The notes under the pieces are model-generated. The model was not told the DNA's origin. It did no database searches and saw only the letters and a program-made list of their open reading frames with translations. The position numbers and the translations under genes are program-made. This document shows, in pieces, positions 49,901-57,765 of a stretch of 64,000 nt of DNA (its first letter is position 1; every line of letters starts with the position of its first letter). Origin of the DNA: Lateolabrax maculatus (Eukaryota > Chordata > Actinopteri > Acropomatiformes > Lateolabracidae). The DNA lies in assembly GCA_031216445.1 (NCBI GenBank), contig CM062205.1:22771501-22835500 (forward strand), in the 5' to 3' direction.

Positions 49901-52900
49901 AGCTTGCCTTTTCAGTTTTTGTTCATTTTTAGCAACAAAAGTTGCACTCAGACCATGTTTCCTCCATCAGAGTTTCATTCAGAAACCCTGAACAATCTTC
50001 AACAGTGGAAAAGAAACAAAGTCTTCCACCAGTTTCCTGCTCTGAAGGAAACATCTGAACTCTTCATCGTGGATAGCGAGACCAGACTCTTTAGAAACAC
50101 ATTTCTCAAGTCAACAACTACAGAAATGATCCCTGAAAGTATAGTCTTGGTTTGTGTTGGATGTTTCTCAGGGTCTTATGTCTGGAGACGAGCACTTTGA
50201 CTGCTGGTTCATAAAGTAACTCCTCCTACAATCAGTGACAGATCTACTTTATTTTTCTATTTTAGACAGTAGCACTATCTTTTTAGTCAGCTTTACATCC
50301 TAATGTTACACACATTTTAACCAAATTTCCAGATATTAGGAGTTTTGCAATTTGAGGGAGTCACATTCTTCATGTACGTCACCAGTTATTCACCAAGTCT
50401 GTTTCCTTTGCACTTTGTTTTTAATAATACAATCAACTTTTCCAACCCACCACGAGTAAAAACTTTTTAGTGATATTTGCACTCTCGGCATTCGGCACCT
50501 CAGGAGTTCACCAGGAGTCAAAGTGCCCGTCTCCAGACATAAGACCCTGAGAAACATCCAACACAAACCAAGACTATACTTTCAGGGATCATTTCTGTAG
50601 TTGTTGACTTGAGAAATGTGTTTCTAAAGAGTCTGGTCTCGCTATCCACGATGAAGAGTTCAGATGTTTCCTTCAGAGCAGGAAACTGGTGGAAGACTTT
50701 GTTTCTTCTCCACTGTTGAAGATTGTTCAGAGTTTCTCAGTGAGACTCTGATGGAGGAAACATGTTCTGAGTGGACTGTTTGTCATGTTTAAAGAATAAA
50801 GTCTCTTCTTTTAAACCTCTTACAGGTATTTAAGTGATAATAAAGGCTTATCAATAGTCTTTTGCTGATGTTATAGTCATAGAGCAATGCTGGGAATTAA
50901 CCTGTAGTCTCTCAAATTCATGTACTGTTAAAAAGATGGAAGTCTTCCTGCTTTAACTAGTACAAAAACACCAACAGAAGAGTGAAACAGATGTTAATCA
51001 ATCACAGGTCTAATCAGGAAAACTTAAGTGAAAACAATTATTCTGCTCAGGCTGAAGTTGGATGGAGCTATGCTGGGCATTACTTAAAGTTGCCAAACTT
51101 TAATCAGCCCATTTACACTGCGTCACTTCATGTGTCCTGTGAAACAAATCTGAGATAGTAAAAGTAACACATGCAGAGCAAAATGAAAAAAGACAATATG
51201 ATTATTGCTGGAAATCTTCAAGTGGGTGAACATTTTTTTTAATTACCTTCATACAATTGTGTATATGTATGAGAGTTTTGTCTTTTTTCACATTACACCT
51301 CTGGAAATTTGGGGGGGTAAATCCAACTCAAACAAAAAAAAACAGTTATTATCTTTTTGCAAATGCACATCATTAGAACAACTGAACAGTCCACTCAGAA
51401 CATGTTTCCTCCATCAGAGTCTCATTCAGAAACTCTGAACAATCTTCAACAGTGGAGAAGAAACAAAGTCTTCCACCAGTTTCCTGCTCTGAAGGAAACA
51501 TCTGAACTCTTCATCGTGGATAGCGAGACCAGACTCTTTAGAAACACATTTCTCAAGTCAACAACTACAGAAATGATCCCTGAAAGTATAGTCTTGGTTT
51601 GTGTTGGATGTTCCTCAGGGTCTTATGTCTGGAGACGAGCACTTTGACTCCTGGTGAACTCCTTTCATGTGTTTTCCAAAATTTTATGGAAACGCACAAA
51701 TAACATCTCAAAATAAAAAAAAATAAAAAAACACTTTTTTGTATTTTGGACTATTTGAATGTTCATCAAGGACTTCTTTGTACAAATCCCTAAAATACAG
51801 TTTAATGTCTCTTTGGATCATATTGATGTTTCCACAGCTTAAAAGTTACCTTTTCTTTATCAGACAACAGATGACACCCACTCAGATCATGTTTCCTCCA
51901 TCAAAGACTTTGTTTCTTCTCCACTGTTGAAGTTTTTTCAGAGTTTCTGAGAGAGACTCTGATGGAGGAAACATGATCTGAGTGGACTTTTTATCTTTTG
52001 TAAAGGATGAGATCATGTCTGTAAGAATCAGCAGAGAAGAAACAAAACCTGATTCACAAAGTCAGATTAACATTGTGCGGATCGAAATTCTATCTGGCGA
52101 TGTCAGTCCAGCAAATGTTAAAAGAAGTGGATTCATCATTGTTGGATGTGTGTCACAAACACAAGTGAAGTGGAAATAACTGAGTTACATGGTTACCAGG
52201 TGTGGTGTTTCCCACTAAGTAGAAGTGTTCCAGTAAACGCGGTTGTTTACGGTCGATGCAAGTAGATTTAAAGGATGTAACAGAGTTGTTGTCACTTATA
52301 GAAAGGTGTGAAACAAGATCTGTTATGTTGCATTTTGAATCAGGAATCCCGCTTGACAAAGTATTCTCGGATCATATCAGTTACCCAGTAAGGGCTGTTG
52401 TTGCCAAACCCATTCAGTGCAGATATCGTTAGAAGTTTGGACACAGCTCGGTTGTGTGTAGACATGATTTGGGGGTATGTGGCAAATGTGGAGAGGAGAT
52501 GGACTTGTGCAGAAATTGTGGAAAAAAAGTGTAATCAGTGTTGGAGGGAGCCGTGAAGCATGGCAGCCTGTCCGAAGAAAGAGATGGAAGTCAGGAGGAT
52601 CAGGTCCAAGAGCATGATGAATATTGTTTATGAAAGGACAAGGTTCAGTTCCTGGCATATCTGGCTGCTTACACGGAAAGGAAATCTGAGAATAGAAATA
52701 GTTGTTGATTCTGCGAGAAAGTTTTTGAATATCGTGGCAATTACTGGAGAGGAAGTGCAAGGGCTAATGAGCGACGCTTCCAGGCCCAGCCGGAAGGATG
52801 AGGAATAGCTGTGTTTTCCCCTTTAGATTAGATAGGAGAATTGAGTCTTATTTTCAATCCAGTACAAAGCGGTAATGCAACATTTTGGAGGCAACCGCCT

Positions 52901-55900
52901 CTAAAAACCAACGAAGCAGAAGAATCAAAGAGAGACTCTGCAGTCTGTGCTTTAAATTTCACAATCGTTCACCATCAGGAGGACGAGTGTCTGAACCTGA
53001 GGAGTTCACCAGGAGTCAAAGTGCTCGTCTCCAGACATAAGACCCTGAGAAACATCCAACACAAACCAAGACTATACTTTCAGGGATCATTTCTGTAGTT
53101 GTTGACTTGAGAAATGTGTTTCTAAAGAGTCTGGTCTCGCTATCCACGATGAAGAGTTCAGATGTTTCCTTCAGAGCAGGAAACTGGTGGAAGATTTTGT
53201 TTCTTCTCCACTGTTGAAGATTGTTCAGAGTTTCTGAATGAAACTCTGATGGAGGAAACATGTTCTGAGTGGACTGTTTATCTTGTTGTAATAATATGAA
53301 ACTAAACAAAACTGCTTACTATCACAAATTTATTCCTATGAATCCTATTCCAGTAATGACAAACAAAAAAACAAAAAAAAAACGTATAGGCATATACACA
53401 ATTATATGAAGGTAATTATCAGAGATGTTCACCCATTTCAGGATTTCCTGCGAATGTCATACTTTCTCTCTTTGCTGCAAAAATGTTTGATGTTTTGCTC
53501 CACATGTGTTCATCTTATTAACTCAGATTTGTTTCACAAGACACATGAAGTGACTCAGTGTAAATAGGGCCAAGTCTGGTAACAAGTAATTTGCAGCATA
53601 GCTCCATCCAACTTCAGCCTGAGCAGAGCTCTGATCAGACAGATTTATTGATAACACCTGTGGAGTTTTCACTTAATGTTGCCTGATTAGACCTCCTCTC
53701 AGAGCATGTGCAGACTGGGATTGTTTGACGTCTCTTTCACTTCTCTGATGGTTTGGTTGTACTTCTTAGAGCAGGAAATCTTTCTTTTATTAGTACATTA
53801 ATTTGAGAGACTACAGATTAATTCCCAGCATAGTTCTGTAACTACAACAAGAGCAAATGTGTATTGATAAGCCCCTTTTATCATTCAAACACCTGTAAGA
53901 GGCTTTAAAGAAGAGATTTAATTTTTTAAAACAAGATAAACAGCCCACTCAGAACATGTTTCCTCCATCAGAGTCTCACTGAGAAACTCTGAACAATCTT
54001 CAACAGTGGAGAAGAAACAAAGTCTTCCACCAGTTTCCTGCTCTGAAAGAAACATCTGAACTCTTCATCGTGGATAGCGAGACCAAACTCTTTAGAAACA
54101 CATTTCTCAAGTCAACAACTACAGAAATGATCCCTGAAAGTATAGTCTTGGTTTGTGTTGGATGTTTCTCAGGGTCTTATGTCTGGAGACGAGCACTTTG
54201 ACTCCTGGTGAACTCCTCAGGTTCAGACACTCGTCCTCCTGATGGTGGACCAACATGTTATTTAAAGCTCAGACCGCAGAGTCTCTCTTTGATCGTCGAC
54301 ACTTTGAGTTATTAAAGTTAAATGAAGGGGACAAAAGATTTATATGAAATGTTTGGGGGGGGGACATGTGTCTCTGTCCCCACATGACATCACACCTGTG
54401 CTGTCACACAACTTTGATTAATGAGTTCATCAAAATAATCTTTAACAGTTTAGCAGTTACAGTAGCTGGTAGTAACAGGAAATAGATGTCACAGTGATGG
54501 ACGTCAAAGAAACTTTACTTTCACTGGTAACAAGTTCTGATAAGATAATAAACTAATCTGTCAGTGATGATGCTGTGATGTAGGAGGAGCGTCTGAACCT
54601 GAGGAGTTCACCAGGAGTCAAAGTGCTCGTCTCCAGACATAAGACCCTGAGAAACATCCAACACAAACCAAGACTATACTTTCAGGGATCATTTCTATAG
54701 TTGTTGACTTGAGAAATGTGTTTCTAAAGAGTCTGGTCTCGCTATCCACGATGAAGAGTTCAGATGTTTCCTTCAGAGCAGGAAACTGGTGGAAGACTTC
54801 GTTTCTTCTCCACTGTTGAAGATTGTTCAGAGTTTCTCAGTGAAATTCTGATGTAGGAAACATGTTCTGAGTGGACTGTTTATCTTGTTTAAAGATAATG
54901 TCTGGTCTTTTACTGTCTTCTTATTAAGGCTGATCAGTGAACATCTGAACAGGTTGCTATTGAGCTTGGAATTAAGCTGCAGTTTTTCAACTCAAAGTGC
55001 TACTAAAATTACGTTTTCCTGCTCTAACAAGTGCGCCAATTAAGATGTCAATATGTCTGTCTGCACATGCTCTGAGAGGAGGTCTAATCAGAGTTAAGTG
55101 AAAACTCCACAGGTGTTATCAATAAATCTGTCTGATCAGAGCTCTGCTCAGGCTGAAGTTGGATGGAGCTATGCTGGGAATTACTTGTTACCAGACTTGG
55201 CCCCATTTACACTGAGTCACTTCATGTGTCTTGTGAAACAAATCTGAGTTAATAAAAATAACACATGGAGCAAAACTCAGAGAAACAATATGACATTTGG
55301 TGGGTGAACATCTCTGTTAATTAACTTCATGTAATTGTGTATATGTTTGTAAGAAATTTTTTTTTTTGCATCCTCAACTCTGGAATTTGAGGAAAGAAAT
55401 AATCCAACCAAAGGAATCAAATTTTTCCAATTTATAACTGTGATTTACATTATTACAACATGTTAAAAAGACCACTCAGAACATGTTTTCTCCATCAGAG
55501 TTTCACTGAGAAGCTCTGAACAATCTTCAACAGTGGAGAAGAAACAAAGTCTTTCCACCAGTTTCCTGCTCTGAAGGAAACATCTGAACTCTTCATCGTG
55601 GATAGCGAGACCAGACTCTTTAGAAACACATTTCTCAAGTCAACAACTACAGAAATGATCCCTGAAAGTATAGTCTTGGTTTGTGTTGGATGTTTCTCAG
55701 GGTCTTATGTCTGGAGACGAGCACTTTGACTCCTGGTGAACTCCTCAGGTTCAGACACTCCTCCTACAATCATTGAAAGATTTTATTAGATTTTATTTCT
55801 TAAATATGCTGTTTTGGTACTTTTTTTTATGGTAAATTGGACATTCAATGCAGTGATGAATAAGCATCAAATTACTTAATACATGTGTTTTTTCTGCTTC

Positions 55901-56125
55901 TCCGCCTGCAGCAAGAAGCACCTGGTGGCTGTTCTGCATTTCAGAGGCCTACTGAGAGGCCGCGAACTCCAGCTGATCCTCCAGAAACTCACGGAGCTGA
56001 AACAGGGCAGCAGCCGCGGAGACAAGAACCGAGTTTTATTTGGTGACATGCAGGTCACCGTCAACACAAGCTGCCTGCCCAATCTGCCTTTCTCCTGCTT
56101 CAACTTCCTGCGTCCCGACAACTAG
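34878..56125 (+). CDS. exoc3l4: Exocyst complex component 3-like protein 4-like (Sec6 family; EXOC3L4/TNFAIP2 group), 13 coding exons
   Basis: Thirteen exons join without a stop into 790 aa, comparable to Sec6 relatives (roughly 650-760 aa). Residues 1-190 are low-complexity: basic SIRR motifs at 44-47 and 134-137, Ser/Pro stretches, and an acidic run of E and K at about 150-165. From about 195 to the end comes a helical Sec6-type region, with YPPSFKVFGTYVKSYHRVVG and ALLDWIINRYKGEKIMG in exons 4/5 and a C-terminus RGLLRGRELQLILQKL ... PNLPFSCFNFL. Sec6 relatives act in vesicle tethering; TNFAIP2 (M-Sec) promotes membrane protrusions (family knowledge). Assignment between EXOC3L4 and TNFAIP2 is inferred; the basic/acidic N-terminus favours EXOC3L4. 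The start is the first ATG in exon 1. The frame is open upstream to the acceptor, so an N-terminal extension from an unseen exon is possible. Confidence 0.75.
35125..36745 (+). other. exoc3l4-like intron 1
   Basis: No additional exon recognised; AT-rich non-coding DNA. Confidence 0.55.
36746..36850 (+). CDS. exoc3l4: exoc3l4-like coding exon 2
   Basis: Acceptor TCTCTGGCAG, donor GTAAGG at 36,851; 105 nt, phase 1 to 1. Encodes SLSAGSPVTSPLKNLGSLF and an acidic/basic tail. Symmetric phase, so it could be skipped without a frameshift. Confidence 0.75.
36999..37342 (+). mobile_element. Tc1-like MITE (complete) in intron 2
   Basis: Left end CACTACACAAGTATGTGGAC and right end GTCCACATACTTTTGGTCAT then GTAGTTT are imperfect inverted repeats. 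The interior has CAAGCTGGGAAAACCATTTC, also found near 43,370 as TGGGAAGACCATTTC. About 345 bp, no transposase; related to a widespread teleost family (from memory). Confidence 0.65.
37343..37782. other. Rest of intron 2, possible repeat
   Basis: TTAAAGGTACAATATGCAGC resembles the start of a dispersed repeat also hinted at 34,195 (TTTAAAGGTCTAATATGTAAC). Otherwise plain intron. Confidence 0.3.
37783..38004 (+). CDS. exoc3l4: exoc3l4-like coding exon 3 (SIRR motif and acidic run)
   Basis: Acceptor TCCATCCTCAG, donor GTACTT at 38,005; 222 nt, phase 1 to 1. Carries GASIRRSLKLGAKKDK and then a Glu-rich run before EESYTLPEIP. Confidence 0.78.
38005..38780 (+). other. exoc3l4-like intron 3
   Basis: Plain intron with a pyrimidine-rich 3' end (38,700-38,780). 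No repeat recognised. Confidence 0.5.
38781..39399 (+). CDS. exoc3l4: exoc3l4-like coding exon 4 (main Sec6 N-terminal block)
   Basis: Acceptor TTTTTTCCAG, donor GTCAGT at 39,400 (chosen over GTGAAT at 39,404 because phase 2 fits the next exon). At 619 nt it is the largest exon. Encodes long amphipathic helices with LLYGDLRNKVNTIVRDS and ALLDWIINRYK. Confidence 0.88.
39400..40549 (+). other. exoc3l4-like intron 4
   Basis: Plain intron, no feature recognised beyond splice sites. Confidence 0.5.
40550..40667 (+). CDS. exoc3l4: exoc3l4-like coding exon 5
   Basis: Acceptor CCCAACAG, donor GTGAGG at 40,668. GG|C gives Gly, then EKIMGNPSLQL, a Sec6-family continuation. Ends KEKYCCRVK. Confidence 0.85.
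40668..41345 (+). other. exoc3l4-like intron 5
   Basis: Plain intron, no feature recognised beyond splice sites. Confidence 0.5.
41346..41471 (+). CDS. exoc3l4: exoc3l4-like coding exon 6
   Basis: Acceptor GTTACTGCAG, donor GTACGA at 41,472; 126 nt, phase 0 to 0. Encodes EDIRASLDRVIELENNDFW and HMDIWT. Confidence 0.83.
41472..42131 (+). other. exoc3l4-like intron 6
   Basis: AT-rich intron with no recognised repeat. Confidence 0.5.
42132..42232 (+). CDS. exoc3l4: exoc3l4-like coding exon 7
   Basis: Acceptor CTTTCTGCAG, donor GTATGT at 42,233; 101 nt, phase 0 to 2. Encodes TVKGNSVNSRNIDAQLEQKV and AELKQFPK. Confidence 0.83.
43255..43520 (+). mobile_element. Tc1-like MITE, second copy
   Basis: Starts ACACTATAAGGCCAAACGTA then TGCGGACACC and ends TCCATGTACTTTAGGCCTTG, inverted ends of the same family as 36,999-37,342. 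The interior is diverged and shorter. Confidence 0.6.
43868..43895 (+). repeat. (TA)n microsatellite
   Basis: About 14 TA units. Confidence 0.95.
44171..44269 (+). CDS. exoc3l4: exoc3l4-like coding exon 8
   Basis: Acceptor TCCTCTGCAG, donor GTAAGT at 44,270. AG|A gives Arg, then FEAEFKRHCSAL and YQITYINSFTAL. Confidence 0.83.
44270..45456 (+). other. exoc3l4-like intron 8
   Basis: Holds an A19 run (44,545-44,563), a C17 run (44,899-44,915) and the repeat at 45,097-45,360. The homopolymers are places where assembly errors are likely. Confidence 0.5.
45097..45360 (+). mobile_element. CAGTGGTTCCCAAC-type repeat, third copy
   Basis: GATGCATCAATGTTAGAGCA, then ATTGTTCCCAACCTTTGGGT and GAGATGATTAATGA match the copies at 31,211 and 6078. 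Possibly hAT-derived, judging by the terminus. Confidence 0.5.
45457..45580 (+). CDS. exoc3l4: exoc3l4-like coding exon 9
   Basis: Acceptor CTCCTGCAG, donor GTAGAT at 45,581. Encodes QQHMEGYQDSCPDEVEGF and LIQDLEDQFKEDVK. Confidence 0.82.
45581..46473 (+). other. exoc3l4-like intron 9
   Basis: No repeat shared within the window. A short (TA)n lies at about 45,963-45,974. Confidence 0.5.
46474..46596 (+). CDS. exoc3l4: exoc3l4-like coding exon 10
   Basis: Acceptor CTGTTTTCCAG, donor GTGAGG at 46,597; 123 nt, phase 0 to 0. Encodes PYLGRMMTRKWLTDDDDF and RPPHVQ. Confidence 0.82.
46597..47206 (+). other. exoc3l4-like intron 10
   Basis: (AATA)n/(ATA)n stretch at about 46,828-46,855. Otherwise plain. 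Confidence 0.5.
47207..47359 (+). CDS. exoc3l4: exoc3l4-like coding exon 11
   Basis: Acceptor CCCGGCAACAG, donor GTAATT at 47,360; 153 nt, phase 0 to 0. Encodes EFVSRLHYHVVREYIGQLM and WGNLRDLFEDM, a typical Sec6 C-terminal helix stretch. Confidence 0.84.
47527..47760 (-). mobile_element. hAT-like MITE, partial, in intron 11
   Basis: Starts AATGGTGGAAAGTAACTAAG and carries TTTGAGTTACTTTTAATTTA and ACTTTTTACTCCACTACATT, the right-end vocabulary of the family read in reverse. Confidence 0.6.
48139..48260 (+). CDS. exoc3l4: exoc3l4-like coding exon 12
   Basis: Acceptor TTTCTGTCGTAG, donor GTGAGC at 48,261; 122 nt, phase 0 to 2. Encodes NSSHEWLYPAGDDLSNIIA and LVEHYPDF. It is followed by the 7.65-kb repeat-rich intron. 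Confidence 0.83.
48445..48812 (+). mobile_element. hAT-like MITE, near-complete, in intron 12
   Basis: Begins CACAGTGGAGGAAGAGACAC then TCGGATCCTTTACTTAGG and ends GTACTTAGTTACTTTCCACC then ACTG: imperfect terminal inverted repeats of the same family as 8762. Confidence 0.65.
48813..49944. other. Intron 12, unique-looking stretch
   Basis: No repeat shared in the window and no exon seen. Confidence 0.4.
49945..50232 (+). repeat. Foldback core copy A (+)
   Basis: Starts CACTCAGACCATGTTTCCTC and ends CTTTGACTGCTGGTTCATAA ... TCCTCCTACAAT. Differs from the other copies in its right end (CTGCTGGTTCATAAAGTAA replaces CTCCTGGTGAACTCCTCAGG), a variant shared only with copy I. Confidence 0.9.
50498..50781 (-). 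repeat. Foldback core copy B (-)
   Basis: Starts CCTCAGGAGTTCACCAGGAG and ends AACATGTTCTGAGTGGACTG. With C it brackets a unit of about 1.17 kb. Its outer end truncates the older repeat related to 26,400. Confidence 0.9.
51384..51663 (+). repeat. Foldback core copy C (+)
   Basis: AACAGTCCACTCAGAACATG to CTCCTGGTGAACTCC. The right end is cut after GAACTCC, lacking the TCAGGTTCAGACAC tail. Confidence 0.9.
51877..51989. repeat. Miniature palindromic derivative of the foldback core
   Basis: Left CCCACTCAGATCATGTTTCC and right GGAAACATGATCTGAGTGG are perfect inverted partners with identical deviation (GATCATG instead of GAACATG). Between them lies the GACTTTGTTTCTTCTCCACT segment of the minus core. 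It looks like a core that folded and lost its middle. Confidence 0.85.
52005..52808 (+). pseudogene. LINE ORF1 (gag-like, zinc-knuckle) relic
   Basis: In + frames with several stops/frameshifts: an early stretch KRSGFIIVGCVSQTQ (about 52,120-52,165), then ISYPVRAVVAKPIQCRY-like (about 52,375-52,425), then FGHSSVVCRHDLGVCGKCG and CRNCG-like CCHC fragments (52,437-52,525), then ACPKKEMEVRRIRSKSM (52,566-52,616). This order matches ORF1 of fish non-LTR retrotransposons as I know them. Non-functional. Confidence 0.55.
52925..53286 (-). repeat. Foldback core copy D (-), with extended outer arm
   Basis: Besides the common core (from 52,981), the outer flank ATCAAAGAGAGACTCTGCAG and CACCATCAGGAGGACGAGTG is an inverted match to the right flank of copy E, so the arm here is about 360 bp. 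Confidence 0.9.
53931..54300 (+). repeat. Foldback core copy E (+)
   Basis: AACAAGATAAACAGCCCACT at the inner end; right end ACTCGTCCTCCTGATGGTGG, then a further inverted match to the flank of D through AGAGTCTCTCTTTGATCG. Confidence 0.9.
54301..54579. other. Central spacer between units 2 and 3
   Basis: About 280 bp of unique-looking DNA with a G run (about 54,355-54,363). It is the centre of the large palindrome. Confidence 0.5.
54580..54890 (-). repeat. Foldback core copy F (-)
   Basis: Starts GTAGGAGGAGCGTCTGAACC and ends GACTGTTTATCTTGTTT. Has A->G/T changes (AATTCTGATGTAGGAAACAT) not seen in the others. Confidence 0.9.
55472..55770 (+). repeat. Foldback core copy G (+)
   Basis: CCACTCAGAACATGTTTTCT to AGACACTCCTCCTACAAT, only about 140 bp before the last exon of the exoc3l4-like gene. 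Confidence 0.9.
55912..56125 (+). CDS. exoc3l4: exoc3l4-like coding exon 13 (C-terminus)
   Basis: Acceptor CTCCGCCTGCAG. AG|C gives Ser, then KKHLVAVLHFRGLLRGRELQ, NRVLFGDMQVTV and NFLRPDN, TAG at 56,123-56,125. Despite the disrupted-looking intron before it, the exon is intact and in phase. Confidence 0.85.
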
Positions 56126-56770
56126 TGTAACATGGTGGACGAGTCGCTGAGTGGAGGAAAAATAAAAGCTGAAGAGCTGGAGTTCAGCAGTGGATGGACA
56201 CATTTTGACACAAATTAAGGTCCTGTTTTAGGAAATGACTACTGAAAATTGAACTATATATTTGTTTTTAAAGATTTACGTCTTTAGTATAAACTGATGG
56301 GCTCGGAGCTGAGAGCCACAGACATTCATAATATTTTAACATATTATCATAATAATATGTTAAAAATGAAAAGAATTATATTAAAACTCAGTTAAAAATT
56401 AATCTAATAACACATGTTTTTACACAAATTACAATTAAAACTGTGGCCTCACAGATGAGTGATCCAGCATCTGTTCTTGCAACAGCAAAAATGAGTTAAA
56501 GATGTTCATTAATGTCCTTGACAAATGTAGAAATACCACATATGTTATCAACTACAAACTTATTAAATGTGACGCAGGGAGTGTTTAACTTATTACAGTG
56601 TTTCCAGCATTGTGAGGACCTGCAGAATTGTTTCTTGCGAAACATTTCACAAACTAGTGTGGATAAAATTCAATGTTTGAGGGGGTAAAAAGAATGTGAA
56701 ACTCTCCAAGTGGAAGAATGCGAAGCTCTCAGCAGATGTTACAAATAAAAGTCAGGTTTTTATGTTTGCT
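56126..56770 (+). other. exoc3l4: exoc3l4-like 3' UTR
   Basis: AATAAA at 56,161-56,166 (35 nt after the stop) and again at 56,744-56,749, the latter followed by a GT-rich stretch. Two 3' ends are possible; the true one is not determinable from sequence. Confidence 0.45.
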
Positions 56771-57420
56771 GTGAGGAGGTTCTATTAATTATAAAATCTT
56801 AGTTTGAACTCAGTTTGAGTTTTAACTGTCAGAAAAACTGATAAAAACTGTAAGAAACTGAAACTCTTTGCATGCTTCAGTCATGAATGTGTGAGTGGAT
56901 GGGAAATGTATCGTGTGAGCTCTCTGAACTCACTGCAGACTTAAATATATGGGTTTGCTTTTGTGTAATGTGTTTCTAATGTCTCTCTGTCAAATCTCTA
57001 ATTTCCTGTCTGCAGGAAACTCTGTAAAGGCTGTCTTGATGTGATTAATCATTCAGTTTTCCTGTTATTGTAGAGTGTTTGTGTATGATCGTATCAGCTG
57101 GAAGAAGTAAAGAGTTTAGAGTATCTCAGGGTGGTTTAAATCAGGGTTTTTCAACCTGTGACGTCTGTTTTAGGTACCAAAGTTGTCATGAATACTGACA
57201 ATTATATGAATTTGAATATGAAAATATGTCTATTAGATTATAAAAATGTATAAAGAAGCCAAAATGATAATGTTTCAAAACTATTTAATCTTTTTTAATA
57301 AAATATATGAAACAAATCAGCCTCATGAATCTCTAACGACTCCATCTTCACATGAAACAACCTAATGTGGATGAAAACGCTTTTCAACACTAAATAAAAC
57401 AGATGTAATTATTAATGTAA
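56771..57420. other. Downstream intergenic DNA, nothing recognised
   Basis: AT-rich. No repeat shared in the window. Confidence 0.4.
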
Positions 57421-57765
57421 ATGTTCAAATGTTCAAAAGTAGCAACACTAGTGAAGGAATATTCTGTTACAAGTAAAAGTCCTGCATTCAAAATCTTACG
57501 TAAGTAAAAGTACAAATGCACATGCATCAAAACATACTAAAAGCACCAAAAGTAAATTATTCATTATGCACAGTGAACCATTTTAAAATAATAAAATGTT
57601 GCAGCTGGTAAAAGTGGAGCTGATTCTAACTACTTTATGGTAGCTTAATCTATAATAAAGTAGCAGCAATTGGAAATACTCAAGTAAAGACACAAATGCC
57701 TCAAAATTATACTTAAGTACAGTAATTGAGTAAATGTACTTAGTTACCTTCCACCACTGTTTCTT
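57421..57765 (+). mobile_element. hAT-like MITE downstream of exoc3l4-like
   Basis: GTAAAAGTCCTGCATTCAAA, TCTTACGTAAGTAAAAGTAC and the terminal TACTTAGTTACCTTCCACCA then CTGT. Left end truncated. Confidence 0.6.

Larger units (their letters stand above)
50498..51663. mobile_element. Foldback unit 1 (copies B and C with internal sequence)
   Basis: About 280-bp inverted ends around about 600 bp of internal DNA. The internal part contains TCAGGCTGAAGTTGGATGGA and GTCACTTCATGTGTCCTGTG, shared with units 3 and 5 (and inverted in units 2 and 4). No transposase frame visible. Classification as a mobile element is inference from the inverted ends plus repeated internal DNA. Confidence 0.6.
52925..54300. 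mobile_element. Foldback unit 2 (copies D and E)
   Basis: Inverted arms of about 360 bp around about 640 bp of internal DNA, which is the reverse complement of that in units 1, 3 and 5 (here CAACTTCAGCCTGAGCAGAG and ACACCTGTGGAGTTTTCACT). It forms the left half of a larger palindrome with unit 3. Confidence 0.65.
54580..55770. mobile_element. Foldback unit 3 (copies F and G)
   Basis: About 1.19 kb, outer ends GTAGGAGGAG... and ...CTCCTCCTAC. The internal part has TCTGATCAGAGCTCTGCTCA and CCAGACTTGGCCCCATTTAC, shared with unit 5 and inverted in units 2 and 4. Confidence 0.65.
48261..55911 (+). other. exoc3l4: exoc3l4-like intron 12, 7.65 kb, invaded by foldback repeats
   Basis: Donor GTGAGC at 48,261, acceptor CCTGCAG at 55,911. 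Most other introns of the gene are 0.6-1.9 kb. It contains one hAT-like MITE, a LINE ORF1 relic and seven copies of the foldback core in both orientations, so the pre-mRNA could form long hairpins. Confidence 0.75.

Noticed and set aside
51399..51647. 81-97 aa open frame MFPPSESHSETLNN... recurring in many foldback cores
   Set aside because: It recurs because the core is repeated. About half of the copies (B, E, F, J, L) carry CACTGAG instead of CATTCAG, which puts a stop at codon 9; G has an indel-like change. No domain is recognised. More likely a by-product of the repeat than a gene.
34878..56125. Calling the gene tnfaip2 or exoc3 instead of exoc3l4
   Set aside because: The Sec6 region fits the whole family. 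The long basic/acidic N-terminus argues against EXOC3 and weakly favours EXOC3L4 over TNFAIP2; a phylogeny and the downstream neighbours would decide.
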